Source of the DNA: a virus
Direction: 5' to 3' (one strand)
IMG/VR virus record: IMGVR_UViG_3300024354_000016
Coordinates: 1 to 64,000 of that record
DNA: 64,000 nucleotides
Shown piece after piece: positions 1 through 7,279 of this stretch; within the stretch, counting starts at the first letter, position 1; each line of letters opens with the position of its first letter. The notes beneath the pieces are model-generated. The model was not told the origin of the DNA and ran no database searches. It saw only the letters and a list, made by a program, of their open reading frames with translations. A program made the translations under genes and the position numbers.

Positions 1-14
1 TTATTAAATTTCAT
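1..14 (-). CDS. possible start of a further minus-strand gene (cut by window edge)
   Basis: An ATG on the minus strand at 14-12 lies one base past the stop of the 46-residue ORF. The sequence before it has a GGGG run at SD distance. Only four codons (M K F N) are visible, so nothing can be said about the product. The start is inferred from spacing only. Confidence 0.3.
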
Positions 15-15
15 A

Positions 16-156
16 TTAACCCCATTCACTCTTTACGTAAAGAGCCTGTAACTTACCAAAGTTAAATTCACCAGACACGCGCAACTTGCGAAGAATAAAA
101 GAAAAACCCATCACTTCGATACGGTCCTTGAAGATCTTGAGATCCAACTCTCTCAT
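16..156 (-). CDS. 46-residue hypothetical protein
   Basis: ATG at 156-154 overlaps the TGA of the preceding ORF (ATGA coupling), and an AAGGG-type SD lies about 9 nt upstream. The product is basic and mixed in composition (starts MRELDLKIFKDRIEV, ends VKSEWG). No domain is recognised. Support comes from coupling in a run of minus-strand genes with the same arrangement. It belongs to the distal part of the primase-helicase operon. Confidence 0.5.
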   Translation of the reverse strand: MRELDLKIFKDRIEVMGFSFILRKLRVSGEFNFGKLQALYVKSEWG

Positions 157-317
157 CTCTTGCCCTTATTTATCCACCAATTCGTCGCGTCTTCATCAAT
201 CAATAACTCAATCGCTGTCCGCATGAATTTTACTCGAGACCGAAGCGGAATAATTCTAGCCTTCAAGAAGAAGTTCATTATGCCAAATACTGGATGCTCA
301 TAACGGTAAGAGCTCAT
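153..317 (-). CDS. 54-residue hypothetical protein, possibly the 3' part of a frameshifted gene
   Basis: ATG at 317-315 overlaps the TGA of the 37-residue ORF upstream. The product contains MSSYRYEHPVFGIMNFFLKA and ends WWINKGKR. No family is recognised. The same frame stays open for 17 codons before this ATG, back to a TAG at 371-369, and reads like natural protein (KAESLHAANDQQREIRE). The true product may therefore begin in the neighbouring frame and enter here by a -1 shift near 368. Alternatively it is an independent coupled gene with only a weak SD. Confidence 0.5.
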   Translation of the reverse strand: MSSYRYEHPVFGIMNFFLKARIIPLRSRVKFMRTAIELLIDEDATNWWINKGKR

Positions 318-427
318 TTCACGTATCTCGCGTTGTTGGTCGTTCGCCGCGTGCAGACTTTCAGCTTTCTAACAGTCATCAGCATCGCCCACTCGAACAA
401 ATAATCGTATTTACTGTCGCTAGGCAT
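314..427 (-). CDS. 37-residue hypothetical protein, possibly the 5' part of a frameshifted gene
   Basis: ATG at 427-425 shares one base with the TGA of the membrane protein gene upstream. It begins MPSDSKYDYLFEWAMLMTVRK and then continues with a Cys/Arg/Thr-rich tail that looks less protein-like than the -1 frame. That suggests the last 15 or so codons are out of the original frame. The function is unknown. Confidence 0.4.
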   Translation of the reverse strand: MPSDSKYDYLFEWAMLMTVRKLKVCTRRTTNNARYVK

Positions 428-759
428 CAGACCGTCCCCAACTTCATCATTAAAAGCCCAACCACAACCAAACCACACCCTACTCCACCAACCGCAGTAA
501 ATCTTACGCCAAAGAACACCATAGGAACCAACAGGAAAGTCAGCGTGATCATCGTGTCCCAGAGCATCCCGTAAACGATCAATTTAGCTGGATCTTGCGT
601 ACTACGGGCCAGCAAGATCCATAGTAAATTACCAAAAATTGCTAAAAAAAGTCCGATCGGGATCAAATAAGCCGATACCTTCAGCTCTGGCTTAAAGGTC
701 AGCCAAGCGTACGCGGAGTACACTATCGTACCTAAAATAAGCATCCACATCGGACTCAT
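427..759 (-). CDS. small integral membrane protein with four predicted helices
   Basis: The 110-residue product is almost wholly hydrophobic, with four membrane-length segments: about residues 4-22, 30-52, 63-87 and 90-107. I place the start at ATG 759-757, because it overlaps the TGA of the lipoprotein gene (756-758) and is followed by MSPMWMLIL. An in-frame TTG at 777 is the alternative. Its position beside two lipoproteins could fit lysis, superinfection exclusion or envelope modification, but no known holin family is recognised. Confidence 0.6.
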   Translation of the reverse strand: MSPMWMLILGTIVYSAYAWLTFKPELKVSAYLIPIGLFLAIFGNLLWILLARSTQDPAKLIVYGMLWDTMITLTFLLVPMVFFGVRFTAVGGVGCGLVVVGLLMMKLGTV

Positions 760-968
760 TTTACACTCTTCAGGCAAGACATCGCGCCGTTATCGGCATC
801 GCGGTAGACGTAGCAGACCACATTCTTATCTTTATCTTCGAAGCGCTGAATCCCATACTCGCCAACTTGCTTGGTCAGCATCGTGTACTCTCTAGTCGCA
901 CATCCGCCGAGCGATATCAGCATTGCTGTGAGCGTGGCCAAGAATAAAACCGTTACGAAGAACTTCAT
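756..968 (-). CDS. small lipoprotein, 70 aa
   Basis: The start is ATG 968-966 (MKFFVTVLFLATL). A signal peptide of about 20 residues ends in a lipobox (SLGGC, Cys about residue 22), predicting a lipid-anchored periplasmic protein of about 49 residues. The mature part has two cysteines in NVVCYVYR and GAMSCL, possibly a disulfide. Short phage lipoproteins ending in a C-aromatic...SCL pattern are common, but their role is unknown. It could be an outer-membrane spanin or an exclusion lipoprotein. Confidence 0.65.
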   Translation of the reverse strand: MKFFVTVLFLATLTAMLISLGGCATREYTMLTKQVGEYGIQRFEDKDKNVVCYVYRDADNGAMSCLKSVK

Positions 969-972
969 GATG

Positions 973-1290
973 TCAAACCTTATGCAATAGATTCTGCGGA
1001 ATCTTGAATGATCTGCGTACGTAATTTGTACCCTCAAGATCTGAGCATGCGGTCTCAACCTGGTAATAAAGAATGCCTTTTTCCCAGCCCGCGATATCCA
1101 GGACTTTACCTCTGGTTAAGCAGCTCTCTTTATAGAAAGAGTATTTATCTTCATAAGATATAGAAACTCTATCGCCTTTGCGGAATAGAACTTCATCATC
1201 TAAGAAAGCATCTTCCGCGCACTCATTCCTGACGATTGTGACGCACCCGGACATCATAAAACTAAATACTAAAATCTTAAGCATCTTCAT
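973..1290 (-). CDS. lipoprotein, 105 aa
   Basis: It starts MKMLKILVFSFMMSGC, a short signal peptide with a lipobox (MSGC, Cys16). The mature region has a beta-rich look (DRVSISYEDKYSFYKE, GILYYQVETAC) and three further cysteines. The gene overlaps the 3' end of the helicase gene by 14 nt, so the two are coupled. An internal ATG two codons later (1284) is an alternative start. No family is recognised. It is paired with the 70-residue lipoprotein directly downstream. Confidence 0.6.
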   Translation of the reverse strand: MKMLKILVFSFMMSGCVTIVRNECAEDAFLDDEVLFRKGDRVSISYEDKYSFYKESCLTRGKVLDIAGWEKGILYYQVETACSDLEGTNYVRRSFKIPQNLLHKV

Positions 1291-2341
1291 CGTTCTTATC
1301 CATCCTAGATGTAAGGTCGTTTATCGCGTCTAGCTGAGACTGATCTTTGATATCCTGAAGCTCAGACTTAGAGACGTAAGTAAACTTTCCATTTTCGTAT
1401 TTGCACGACACAGACACTTCTGCTTTAGAGAATCGCCCTTTGGCAACATAGAATGTGGAGACTGGTATGCCTTTGATTTTGATGATCTCTATGGCTGCTG
1501 CGGCGGCTTCAATCCAGCCTTTTGCCCATTTGATGCGGCTCTCAAAATTACGCTCGGTCTCGTCAGATGATAGTGGGACTAACTGAGTCATCACGATTAC
1601 TGGAACTTTGGCGTGCTGGGCATAATCGGTTGCGATATCTTTAAACCTATAAAGTGCGTCAGTTCTTTCAATACTCGGCACTACTATAGACTTATTGATC
1701 CTCTGCAAAAAATCGACAATCACGCAGCTATAATTTCCAGAGTCATTAACCTCTTTAAGGACAGACTCAATCTTCTCAAGAGTCGTACTCGCGATCGGGT
1801 CGTCCATAACGGTGACGTACGGCTCAATCTCTAGGATCTTGTGCGCGACCTGTTTGCGGTATGACGCAGGTAATTTATCTTGCACGTAGAGGTTAAAGTC
1901 AATATCCAGCTCTACGCATGCGATCCTGGCCATTATCTTAGCTTCCGTCTCCTCGTTAGAGACGATGAAGGTCTTCAACCCCTGCGCATATAAAGCGTGC
2001 GCAATAGCTGCTGTAGTAGTTGACTTACCAGTACCAGAAGCAGCACCCATCAAATAAATACCACCAGGGCATAGTGGACAAATAGTGCTCAAGGCACCGT
2101 TGATGAACGGAACCGCCTTCCTTATCAAATCGGCATCCCTCTCTAGAACGCCAACCAATCTTTTGGCGTTATTGAGACCTTTTCTAGCCTCAATCTCACT
2201 CAGCGAGTAGTTCTCTAACCTTTCCTGCAGGACCTTCTTCTGGTTGAGTTTTGCCAGACCTTCTTGAACTCGAGCTTTCTCGAGCTCTTGCTTGGCCTCG
2301 AATAAATCGACCCTTGAGTTTATCTTGAGCTCACTCGTCAT
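1277..2341 (-). CDS. DnaB-type replicative helicase (RecA-fold ATPase)
   Basis: This 354-residue P-loop ATPase of the DnaB/gp41 type should unwind DNA at the phage fork. Visible motifs are Walker A GAASGTGKST (99-108), an acidic catalytic segment SNEET (128-132), Walker B CVIVDFLQRI (206-215) and a sensor-like VIVMTQL (248-254). The N-terminal part is helical and coiled-coil rather than the usual DnaB N-terminal domain. A Cys pair (CPLC, 88-91) sits just before the P-loop. The gene follows the winged-helix gene with an 11-nt overlap and the primase gene further upstream, which fits an initiator-helicase-primase operon. The polypeptide is shorter than cellular DnaB (about 470). Confidence 0.88.
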   Translation of the reverse strand: MTSELKINSRVDLFEAKQELEKARVQEGLAKLNQKKVLQERLENYSLSEIEARKGLNNAKRLVGVLERDADLIRKAVPFINGALSTICPLCPGGIYLMGAASGTGKSTTTAAIAHALYAQGLKTFIVSNEETEAKIMARIACVELDIDFNLYVQDKLPASYRKQVAHKILEIEPYVTVMDDPIASTTLEKIESVLKEVNDSGNYSCVIVDFLQRINKSIVVPSIERTDALYRFKDIATDYAQHAKVPVIVMTQLVPLSSDETERNFESRIKWAKGWIEAAAAAIEIIKIKGIPVSTFYVAKGRFSKAEVSVSCKYENGKFTYVSKSELQDIKDQSQLDAINDLTSRMDKNDEDA

Positions 2342-3233
2342 CTAACACTCCTTCTCGAGGCCCGCTTGAGCGGATCCTCTCGTACTCGCGCATCATCTCT
2401 TCTATCACAGAATCATCCGTGGCCATCTTGAGCGCCGCGTCTATGGATATTTGTCCGTCTATTCGTGTTACTTTTACACCCTTTTCCTCTTTAACTTCAG
2501 GAACAGCGAGCTCGATATCAGAGCCAAAAGTGGCACCGACAGCCTTTTCCCACCAGTCCTCGTGGCGCTGCGGAAACTTAGATCTTTCCCAGCGGCGAAG
2601 AACCTTTTTCTTGAAGGAAGGCGCGATATCTCCGCCTGAGTAGCCAGATGTCTTTAGGGACTCAAAGAGCACCAGGAGCTCTTCGTAGCAAGCCTTGAAA
2701 TCTGGTCTTTCAGGAACTTCGCTTAGCCACTTCCGGTAAATGTCATCCTGCGAAAATTTCGTCTTCTCTTCTCTCTTCTTATTCTCTTTATTCTTATTAG
2801 CGGCGTTGTTTTCAGCCCTGTAGTCGGGTGAGGTTTCAGCCTTGTACTGGGCTGATTTTTCAGCCCACTGATAATCATTAGACTTTTTAACATCTTCTCC
2901 AAGAACCTTAACGATCTCATTATCCTGCACGTAATAGTAGTTCTTAGAGGGCAGTCCCTTTTTCTTGACAACTAAGAAACCAACTATTTCAAGTTGCTTA
3001 GTAAGCTTCTGGCGCGCTTCTTTGGTAAGGTTAAGTTCTTCTTCAAGCGTCTCTGATAGAGCAAAAAAACCGCCCTCTTCATCAAGATCGTTTCGCCCGC
3101 TAAAGAATTCTCTTCTGGCAATCAGATCTGCCAGAAGCAGCGCGGCATCGTTGCTTTGAAGATATCGAGCTAGTTTTTTATTCACCATCCAAAACGCATT
3201 TTGGCTGATAGTGCTGTTAATTATGTTGCTCAT
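2331..3233 (-). CDS. winged-helix replication initiation / helicase-loader-like protein
   Basis: The first 120 residues look like a phage replication winged helix: FWMVNKKLARYL, a segment LNLTKEARQKLTKQLE and the wing GLPSKNYYYVQ. The middle holds a short degenerate repeat of about 8 residues (DYQWAEK, SAQYKAE, SPDYRAEN), then a charged linker. The C-terminal half is helical and tryptophan-rich, recalling DnaD-like or loader domains. In phages such proteins bind origin DNA and load the helicase, and here the helicase is the next gene. The specific role is inferred from fold hints and neighbours. Confidence 0.7.
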   Translation of the reverse strand: MSNIINSTISQNAFWMVNKKLARYLQSNDAALLLADLIARREFFSGRNDLDEEGGFFALSETLEEELNLTKEARQKLTKQLEIVGFLVVKKKGLPSKNYYYVQDNEIVKVLGEDVKKSNDYQWAEKSAQYKAETSPDYRAENNAANKNKENKKREEKTKFSQDDIYRKWLSEVPERPDFKACYEELLVLFESLKTSGYSGGDIAPSFKKKVLRRWERSKFPQRHEDWWEKAVGATFGSDIELAVPEVKEEKGVKVTRIDGQISIDAALKMATDDSVIEEMMREYERIRSSGPREGVLDDE

Positions 3234-3234
3234 C

Positions 3235-4104
3235 TCACGCTTTCTTAAGTCTCTTAAGCAACCTAGAAGCAGGGTCTTCGCCCGCTTTCAGGATGTCGTT
3301 CCAGTCCTTGCCGTCCTCTTCAACGAAGGAGTAGTGCGTACATGCACCTTCTTTAGCCATCCTCTCGAATGCCTTTATCCCTGCCTCATCGTTGTCAAAG
3401 GCGGAGATTACCTTGAGACCAGAATCAATAAGCTCTCTGAGCTTTTCAGCGTGGTATTTGGTTATGCTGGCGCCAGATGTCGAGATGCACCGGTATGGGT
3501 TCTTTAGAAGGTTGCCGTATTTTAGGTTGAATGCCTGCTGTAGGCTTGCTGCGTTTATGGCACCTTCTGCGACCACTATATATTTAACGTTAGTTCCAAA
3601 AGGCTGCTGAGACCAGCCCCAGAATAGATATCCAAGTCTTGTACCCGGCATCGTGGTAATCTTCCACGGACTTCCGTCCTCGTCAAGTCGAGGCTCGATA
3701 AACCGAATCTGTGCGCCGACAAACGTGTTGTTGAGATAATAGGGAAATACGATCCCCTCACGAGAGGAATCATAGTACATCTCGCCCGGATTCTCTAATC
3801 CCCTAGATTTTAGGTACGCTAAAGCCGGCTTAGAGATCGGGTCGGATAGCGGATGAAACGATCTTGGCCATGCCATGGCGTTTACTTCTAAAGGTCTAGC
3901 TTCTTCAAACGAGATATTTGATTTTAAAAAATCACGAAGCGATATACCCGCCAAAAAGCAGTACTCATAAAGTGAGTATGCTCTTTGACATTTACCTGCA
4001 CACCAGAACCATATCTCACCCGTATCGGCATCTCTGTGCGCGTAAATGCAATCGTTTTTCTTGCCGCCCTTGCAAATGAGGCATTTTTTAGAATTGAGTT
4101 CCAT
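3235..4104 (-). CDS. TOPRIM DNA primase with N-terminal zinc finger
   Basis: The 289-residue primase makes RNA primers for the fork. An N-terminal zinc-binding cluster has Cys8, Cys11, Cys35 and Cys39. The TOPRIM fold shows VVAEG (177-181), AFDNDEAG (235-242) and the downstream KDWNDIL (266-272). I chose ATG 4104 (MELNSKKCLIC), which has GGAGAG 6 nt upstream and nearly abuts the previous stop. An in-frame longer start at 4137 would add 11 residues overlapping that gene. The protein is compact beside DnaG, lacks a helicase-interaction domain, and its gene ends just before the initiator gene. Confidence 0.88.
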   Translation of the reverse strand: MELNSKKCLICKGGKKNDCIYAHRDADTGEIWFWCAGKCQRAYSLYEYCFLAGISLRDFLKSNISFEEARPLEVNAMAWPRSFHPLSDPISKPALAYLKSRGLENPGEMYYDSSREGIVFPYYLNNTFVGAQIRFIEPRLDEDGSPWKITTMPGTRLGYLFWGWSQQPFGTNVKYIVVAEGAINAASLQQAFNLKYGNLLKNPYRCISTSGASITKYHAEKLRELIDSGLKVISAFDNDEAGIKAFERMAKEGACTHYSFVEEDGKDWNDILKAGEDPASRLLKRLKKA

Positions 4105-4105
4105 A

Positions 4106-4384
4106 TCACTCTCCGTCAGAAGAATTATGGAGCACAATAAGTTCTTGCAAACTGAGGTCTGGTTGAGATTGTTCTTGCTCTTTGTTTGTTTTAAGGTTGA
4201 TGACCTTAATTCTTACTGACTTGTTTCCCGAGTCAATCTTTTCAAGAACGATCTTGTATTCGTCGCCGATGTAAAAATGGCGATTCATGTTTAACCACCA
4301 GTACATCTCAGTTTCGATAGGCTTCTTGCGGGCGGCTTGTTTCTCTTCAATAAACTTATTGATTTCAGAAATATCTCTGTTCAT
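4106..4384 (-). CDS. hypothetical protein, first gene of the primase operon
   Basis: A 92-residue charged protein with a central beta-like stretch (FYIGDEYKIVLEKI...VRIKVINLKT). No family is recognised. The start ATG 4384-4382 has a good SD (GGAAGGGA about 6-7 nt upstream). It is the promoter-proximal gene of the leftward replication operon and is divergent from the helicase at 4406. Its tail overlaps the primase start region closely, which suggests co-translation. Confidence 0.65.
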   Translation of the reverse strand: MNRDISEINKFIEEKQAARKKPIETEMYWWLNMNRHFYIGDEYKIVLEKIDSGNKSVRIKVINLKTNKEQEQSQPDLSLQELIVLHNSSDGE

Positions 4385-4405
4385 GTAAAATCCCTTCCAA
4401 CACGT

Positions 4406-5827
4406 ATGGGTTTATCAAATTATACGAAAATCAATATGAAAATGGTTGCTCACATCTATAATGATATTATCCGCATCGATCATATCGATCCATCGATCGA
4501 ATCGGAAATAAAACGCCAACTTTCGTACGTGGATAAGTCAAAACAGTACCAGATCCGCAGGATGCGCAAGAATCCGTTTCAAGCTAACTCGCCGCTTCTA
4601 AAGCAGTTAGAGGCGGAATCTGAAGGCACACTCTGCTCAAAAGACGGACAATCTCTAATCGTTCCGTCGGGTTTTGCTTCTTTAGTAACTTCTCTAGTTG
4701 ATAATGTTACGGATCACCGCAAAGATACCGGTCCTACTATCGCCCTACCTTGGGCTTCTTCCTCCAGCTCTTTTACGCTTAGACCGTATCAAGAAGAAGC
4801 AGTAGAAATTGCCGCTAAAAACTATCGCGGAATCATTAACTTAGCGACTGGACTCGGTAAATCAAAAACTGCTATATATCTCATACGTCAACTAAAGCGC
4901 AAAACTCTCGTCGTTTGTCCTAGCAAATCTATTGCTTACCAGTTTTATAAGGAGCTTTCAAACTCCTTTGGACCTGGTAAAGTTGGGTTTGTCGGAGATG
5001 GCAAGTATAAACCTTCTGCAGTCACCGTAGGCATAGCCGCCTCAGTATCAAACCGAATAGAAGACCTTAAGAAGCTCGAGCTTGGGGTCATAATCTTCGA
5101 CGAGACCCACCACACACCCGCAAATACCTTCTACGCTATTGCCGAAGGACTAGGAGCCGTGGGCCGGATTTACGGCCTCACGGCGACCGCCTTTAGGTCA
5201 GACGGAAAAGATCTGTTTATCCATGCATCGTGCGGCGATATTCTAGTAGAGCGCGACGTTGCGTGGGGTGTGTCTAACGGTTGGTTATCGCAGCCATATT
5301 TTATTGTTAGATCAGTAAATACAACTGGTTATGACTTTAAAGACGATAAGTTAAAGGCCTACAGAGCTCACGTTTTAAATTCAAAAGAGATGAACGATCG
5401 CATAATTTCAGACGCAAAAGCGTTTATTTCTGCTAACAAAAATACTTTGATCCTTGTCGATCAGATAGAGCATGGCGACATGATATCATCAGCTATTGGA
5501 ATCGCTTTCGCCAACGGAAGAGATAAAGGTTCTGAGAAGCTGATTGATGAATTCAACGACGGCAAAATTCGTGGACTCGTCGCGACTGACGGCCTTGTCG
5601 GTGAGGGAGTCGACACCAGAAGCGTTGAGGTTCTGCTTCTTGCTAACTTTACGGCGAGTAAGTCTGCTGTCCTACAAGCAGTGGGAAGAGGACTTAGAAA
5701 GACAGAAACCAAAGACAAATGTATAGTGCTCGATTATATTCCTGCGTCTTCAACCATGTTGACGCGACACGCAAATCAACGCATCTCTTACTATAAAGAA
5801 ATCACGCACAACGTGAAGGTACAATAA
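4406..5827 (+). CDS. SF2 DNA helicase, UvsW-like
   Basis: A 473-residue superfamily 2 helicase. The order is a phage-type N-terminal region (QYQIRRMRKNPF), Q-like LRPYQ (125-129), Walker A ATGLGKSKT (147-155), DEAH-type box DETHH (232-236), motif III GLTATAF (257-263), and late motifs GEGVDTRS and QAVGRGLRK. UvsW-type helicases remodel forks and recombination intermediates and help shift T4 from origin to recombination-dependent replication. The start is uncertain: ATG 4406, 4436 or 4442 are possible and none has a clear SD. The leader overlaps that of the divergent operon. Confidence 0.88.
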   Translation: MGLSNYTKINMKMVAHIYNDIIRIDHIDPSIESEIKRQLSYVDKSKQYQIRRMRKNPFQANSPLLKQLEAESEGTLCSKDGQSLIVPSGFASLVTSLVDNVTDHRKDTGPTIALPWASSSSSFTLRPYQEEAVEIAAKNYRGIINLATGLGKSKTAIYLIRQLKRKTLVVCPSKSIAYQFYKELSNSFGPGKVGFVGDGKYKPSAVTVGIAASVSNRIEDLKKLELGVIIFDETHHTPANTFYAIAEGLGAVGRIYGLTATAFRSDGKDLFIHASCGDILVERDVAWGVSNGWLSQPYFIVRSVNTTGYDFKDDKLKAYRAHVLNSKEMNDRIISDAKAFISANKNTLILVDQIEHGDMISSAIGIAFANGRDKGSEKLIDEFNDGKIRGLVATDGLVGEGVDTRSVEVLLLANFTASKSAVLQAVGRGLRKTETKDKCIVLDYIPASSTMLTRHANQRISYYKEITHNVKVQ

Positions 5828-6056
5828 CGCCTGCCCGAAAGGGCGGGAGCGTTGGCACCGCCGCTTCCTGAATAATCATGTGGATGGTGTGCCCTGACCT
5901 GTTAGGGAAAGTACAGTGAAAAAGCTACTGTGTCACGTAGGCTTTTAAAACATTCTGTATATACAGGTCTCCGCGGTAAGAACGTGACTCTTCGTTACCG
6001 AGGAGCAACCTCGGCAAGTTGAGAAAAGGCCTTTTTAATCTAAAAAGGAGTTTAAT
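5828..6056 (+). ncRNA. structured non-coding leader upstream of dUTPase, candidate cis-regulatory RNA
   Basis: This is the longest gene-free gap in the replication block. Visible elements include a stem right after the helicase stop (AACGC...GCGTT flanking CTGCCC-GAAA-GGGCGG, a GAAA tetraloop), GGCAC/GTGCC, ACAGT/ACTGT, CGGT/ACCG and CCGAGG-AGCAA-CCTCGG. At the end CCTTTTTA-ATC-TAAAAAGG covers the dUTPase SD (AAAAAGGAG). A competing AAAAGGCCTTTT palindrome overlaps that arm. The layout resembles a leader with a switchable ribosome-site hairpin. No known riboswitch consensus and no tRNA fold were recognised. Confidence 0.5.
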
Positions 6057-6548
6057 ATGAGCAAAACCGTTAAAGTTAAACTAGAAGAAAACGGCCAGAT
6101 GCCAGTTAAAGCCCACAAATCCGACGCAGGATTTGATTTATTTGCTACGCACGATTTCTCCATCCACCCGGGGCAGATCGCAAAGCACGCTATCAATGTC
6201 AGACTTCAACTGCCAGAGTCAACATACGCCGAGATTACTTCCAAGTCCGGTAACGGATCAAAAGGGCTTCTAGTTTATGCCGGGATAATCGACCAAGGAT
6301 ATCGCGGAATAATTCACGTCGTGATGACGAATCTCAACCATACGCCCCACACTACCTGGGTCGATGGTTTTCAGCGCAATATTCTTCTGGCCGGAGAAAC
6401 TCTGCACTTTAAAAAAGGCCAGAAGATTGCGCAGATGATTCTGCATCCTTACTCTAGCGATTATGAGCTTGAACTGGTAGATCAACTAGATGAGAATACG
6501 TCTCGCGGCGCTGGTGGATTTGGTTCTTCTGGGTCCTCTCTGGTATAA
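6057..6548 (+). CDS. dut: dUTP diphosphatase (trimeric dUTPase)
   Basis: The 163-residue enzyme hydrolyses dUTP to dUMP and pyrophosphate, limiting uracil incorporation and feeding dTMP synthesis. All five motifs are visible: SDAGFDL (22-28), TSKSGNGSKG (61-70), GIIDQGYRGII with the catalytic Asp (76-86), GQKIAQMIL (121-129) and the P-loop-like RGAGGFGSSG (150-159). An insert of roughly 20 residues lies between motifs 3 and 4. The SD AAAAAGGAG is 6 nt from the ATG and lies in a hairpin, so translation may be controlled by the leader. Confidence 0.95.
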   Translation: MSKTVKVKLEENGQMPVKAHKSDAGFDLFATHDFSIHPGQIAKHAINVRLQLPESTYAEITSKSGNGSKGLLVYAGIIDQGYRGIIHVVMTNLNHTPHTTWVDGFQRNILLAGETLHFKKGQKIAQMILHPYSSDYELELVDQLDENTSRGAGGFGSSGSSLV

Positions 6549-6571
6549 ACCATACAAGCTGGAGAGAAACT

Positions 6572-7279
6572 ATGCCAAACAATCTACATTCAGTTTTCGG
6601 CACGTCCGTGAAGATAAATCAAAATGAGCTTTTTGACCGCGACGCTGTGTGGCCTCAAAATGTTGAGGTGTGCATCACGCGCGTTCCAATTCGCAAGCGC
6701 GACGGTTACTCAGAGACGTTTATGAAGAACTTCGCTGAAAAACTTAAGTCATCCATGGCTCAGAATGGTCTTGTGTTTTTAGTGTGTTACGCTCCCACTG
6801 AAGCTAAATTTAGACCGTTTGAAGTTGCGAAGACCATGATGGACGCGGGCTTTAACCACGTCGACAACATCGTCATTGAGAAGACCTGGCTGCCAGGTAA
6901 AAGAGCTGAAAATATGCTCGTTAACTCCCATGAGTACGTGCTGTTCTTCTGTAACGGCGATGTCTGGAAGATCGATCGTCAGCCAGTCAAAAAGTATCTG
7001 ATGCTCGAGGATTCAGCTCCCTGCATCGGTAATACGTGGCTAGTTGAAACAGGATCTCTGGACGAGGCATATTCTGACGATCTAGCCGAACTTCTTTTGA
7101 GGATGGCTTCCTGTCTTCCTGGCAGTTCAGTGTTCGATCCTTTTATGGGCAATTCAGCTTCTCTAAAAGCTTGCTTGAAATTAGGGCATTCATTGACTGG
7201 TTTTGAGACAGATCAGAGAAAGATCTCCCAGTATAAAAAGGTAATCGAAGATCATCGCAAGAAGGATGCTTTGGCATGA
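6572..7279 (+). CDS. DNA methyltransferase-fold protein, probably catalytically degenerate
   Basis: The C-terminal part has the SAM-binding motif of N4/N6 DNA methyltransferases in altered form: VFDPFMGNSASL (187-198), normally DPFxGxGTT, followed by GFETD (210-214). At the place of the catalytic (D/N/S)PP(Y/F) motif near the N terminus I read VCITRVPIRKRDG (33-45), with no PPY. A DNA-modifying or SAM-binding origin is clear, but activity is doubtful. It may instead bind DNA, nucleotide or cofactor. The gene overlaps the chaperonin start by 4 nt. Confidence 0.7.
   Translation: MPNNLHSVFGTSVKINQNELFDRDAVWPQNVEVCITRVPIRKRDGYSETFMKNFAEKLKSSMAQNGLVFLVCYAPTEAKFRPFEVAKTMMDAGFNHVDNIVIEKTWLPGKRAENMLVNSHEYVLFFCNGDVWKIDRQPVKKYLMLEDSAPCIGNTWLVETGSLDEAYSDDLAELLLRMASCLPGSSVFDPFMGNSASLKACLKLGHSLTGFETDQRKISQYKKVIEDHRKKDALA

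Noticed and set aside
427-759. Confident holin assignment
   Set aside because: Four membrane helices and nearby lipoproteins are suggestive, but no holin family signature or endolysin neighbour is seen.
2723-2971. 82-codon Arg-rich minus-strand frame
   Set aside because: It is a shifted reading of the winged-helix protein's repeat and linker region, with no SD of its own.
5828-6056. tRNA gene
   Set aside because: No 7-bp acceptor pairing, no GTTC-type T loop and no anticodon arm could be fitted.
5828-6056. Hammerhead ribozyme or cobalamin riboswitch
   Set aside because: CTGANGA and GAAA core pairing is not present, and only fragments of the cobalamin consensus appear.
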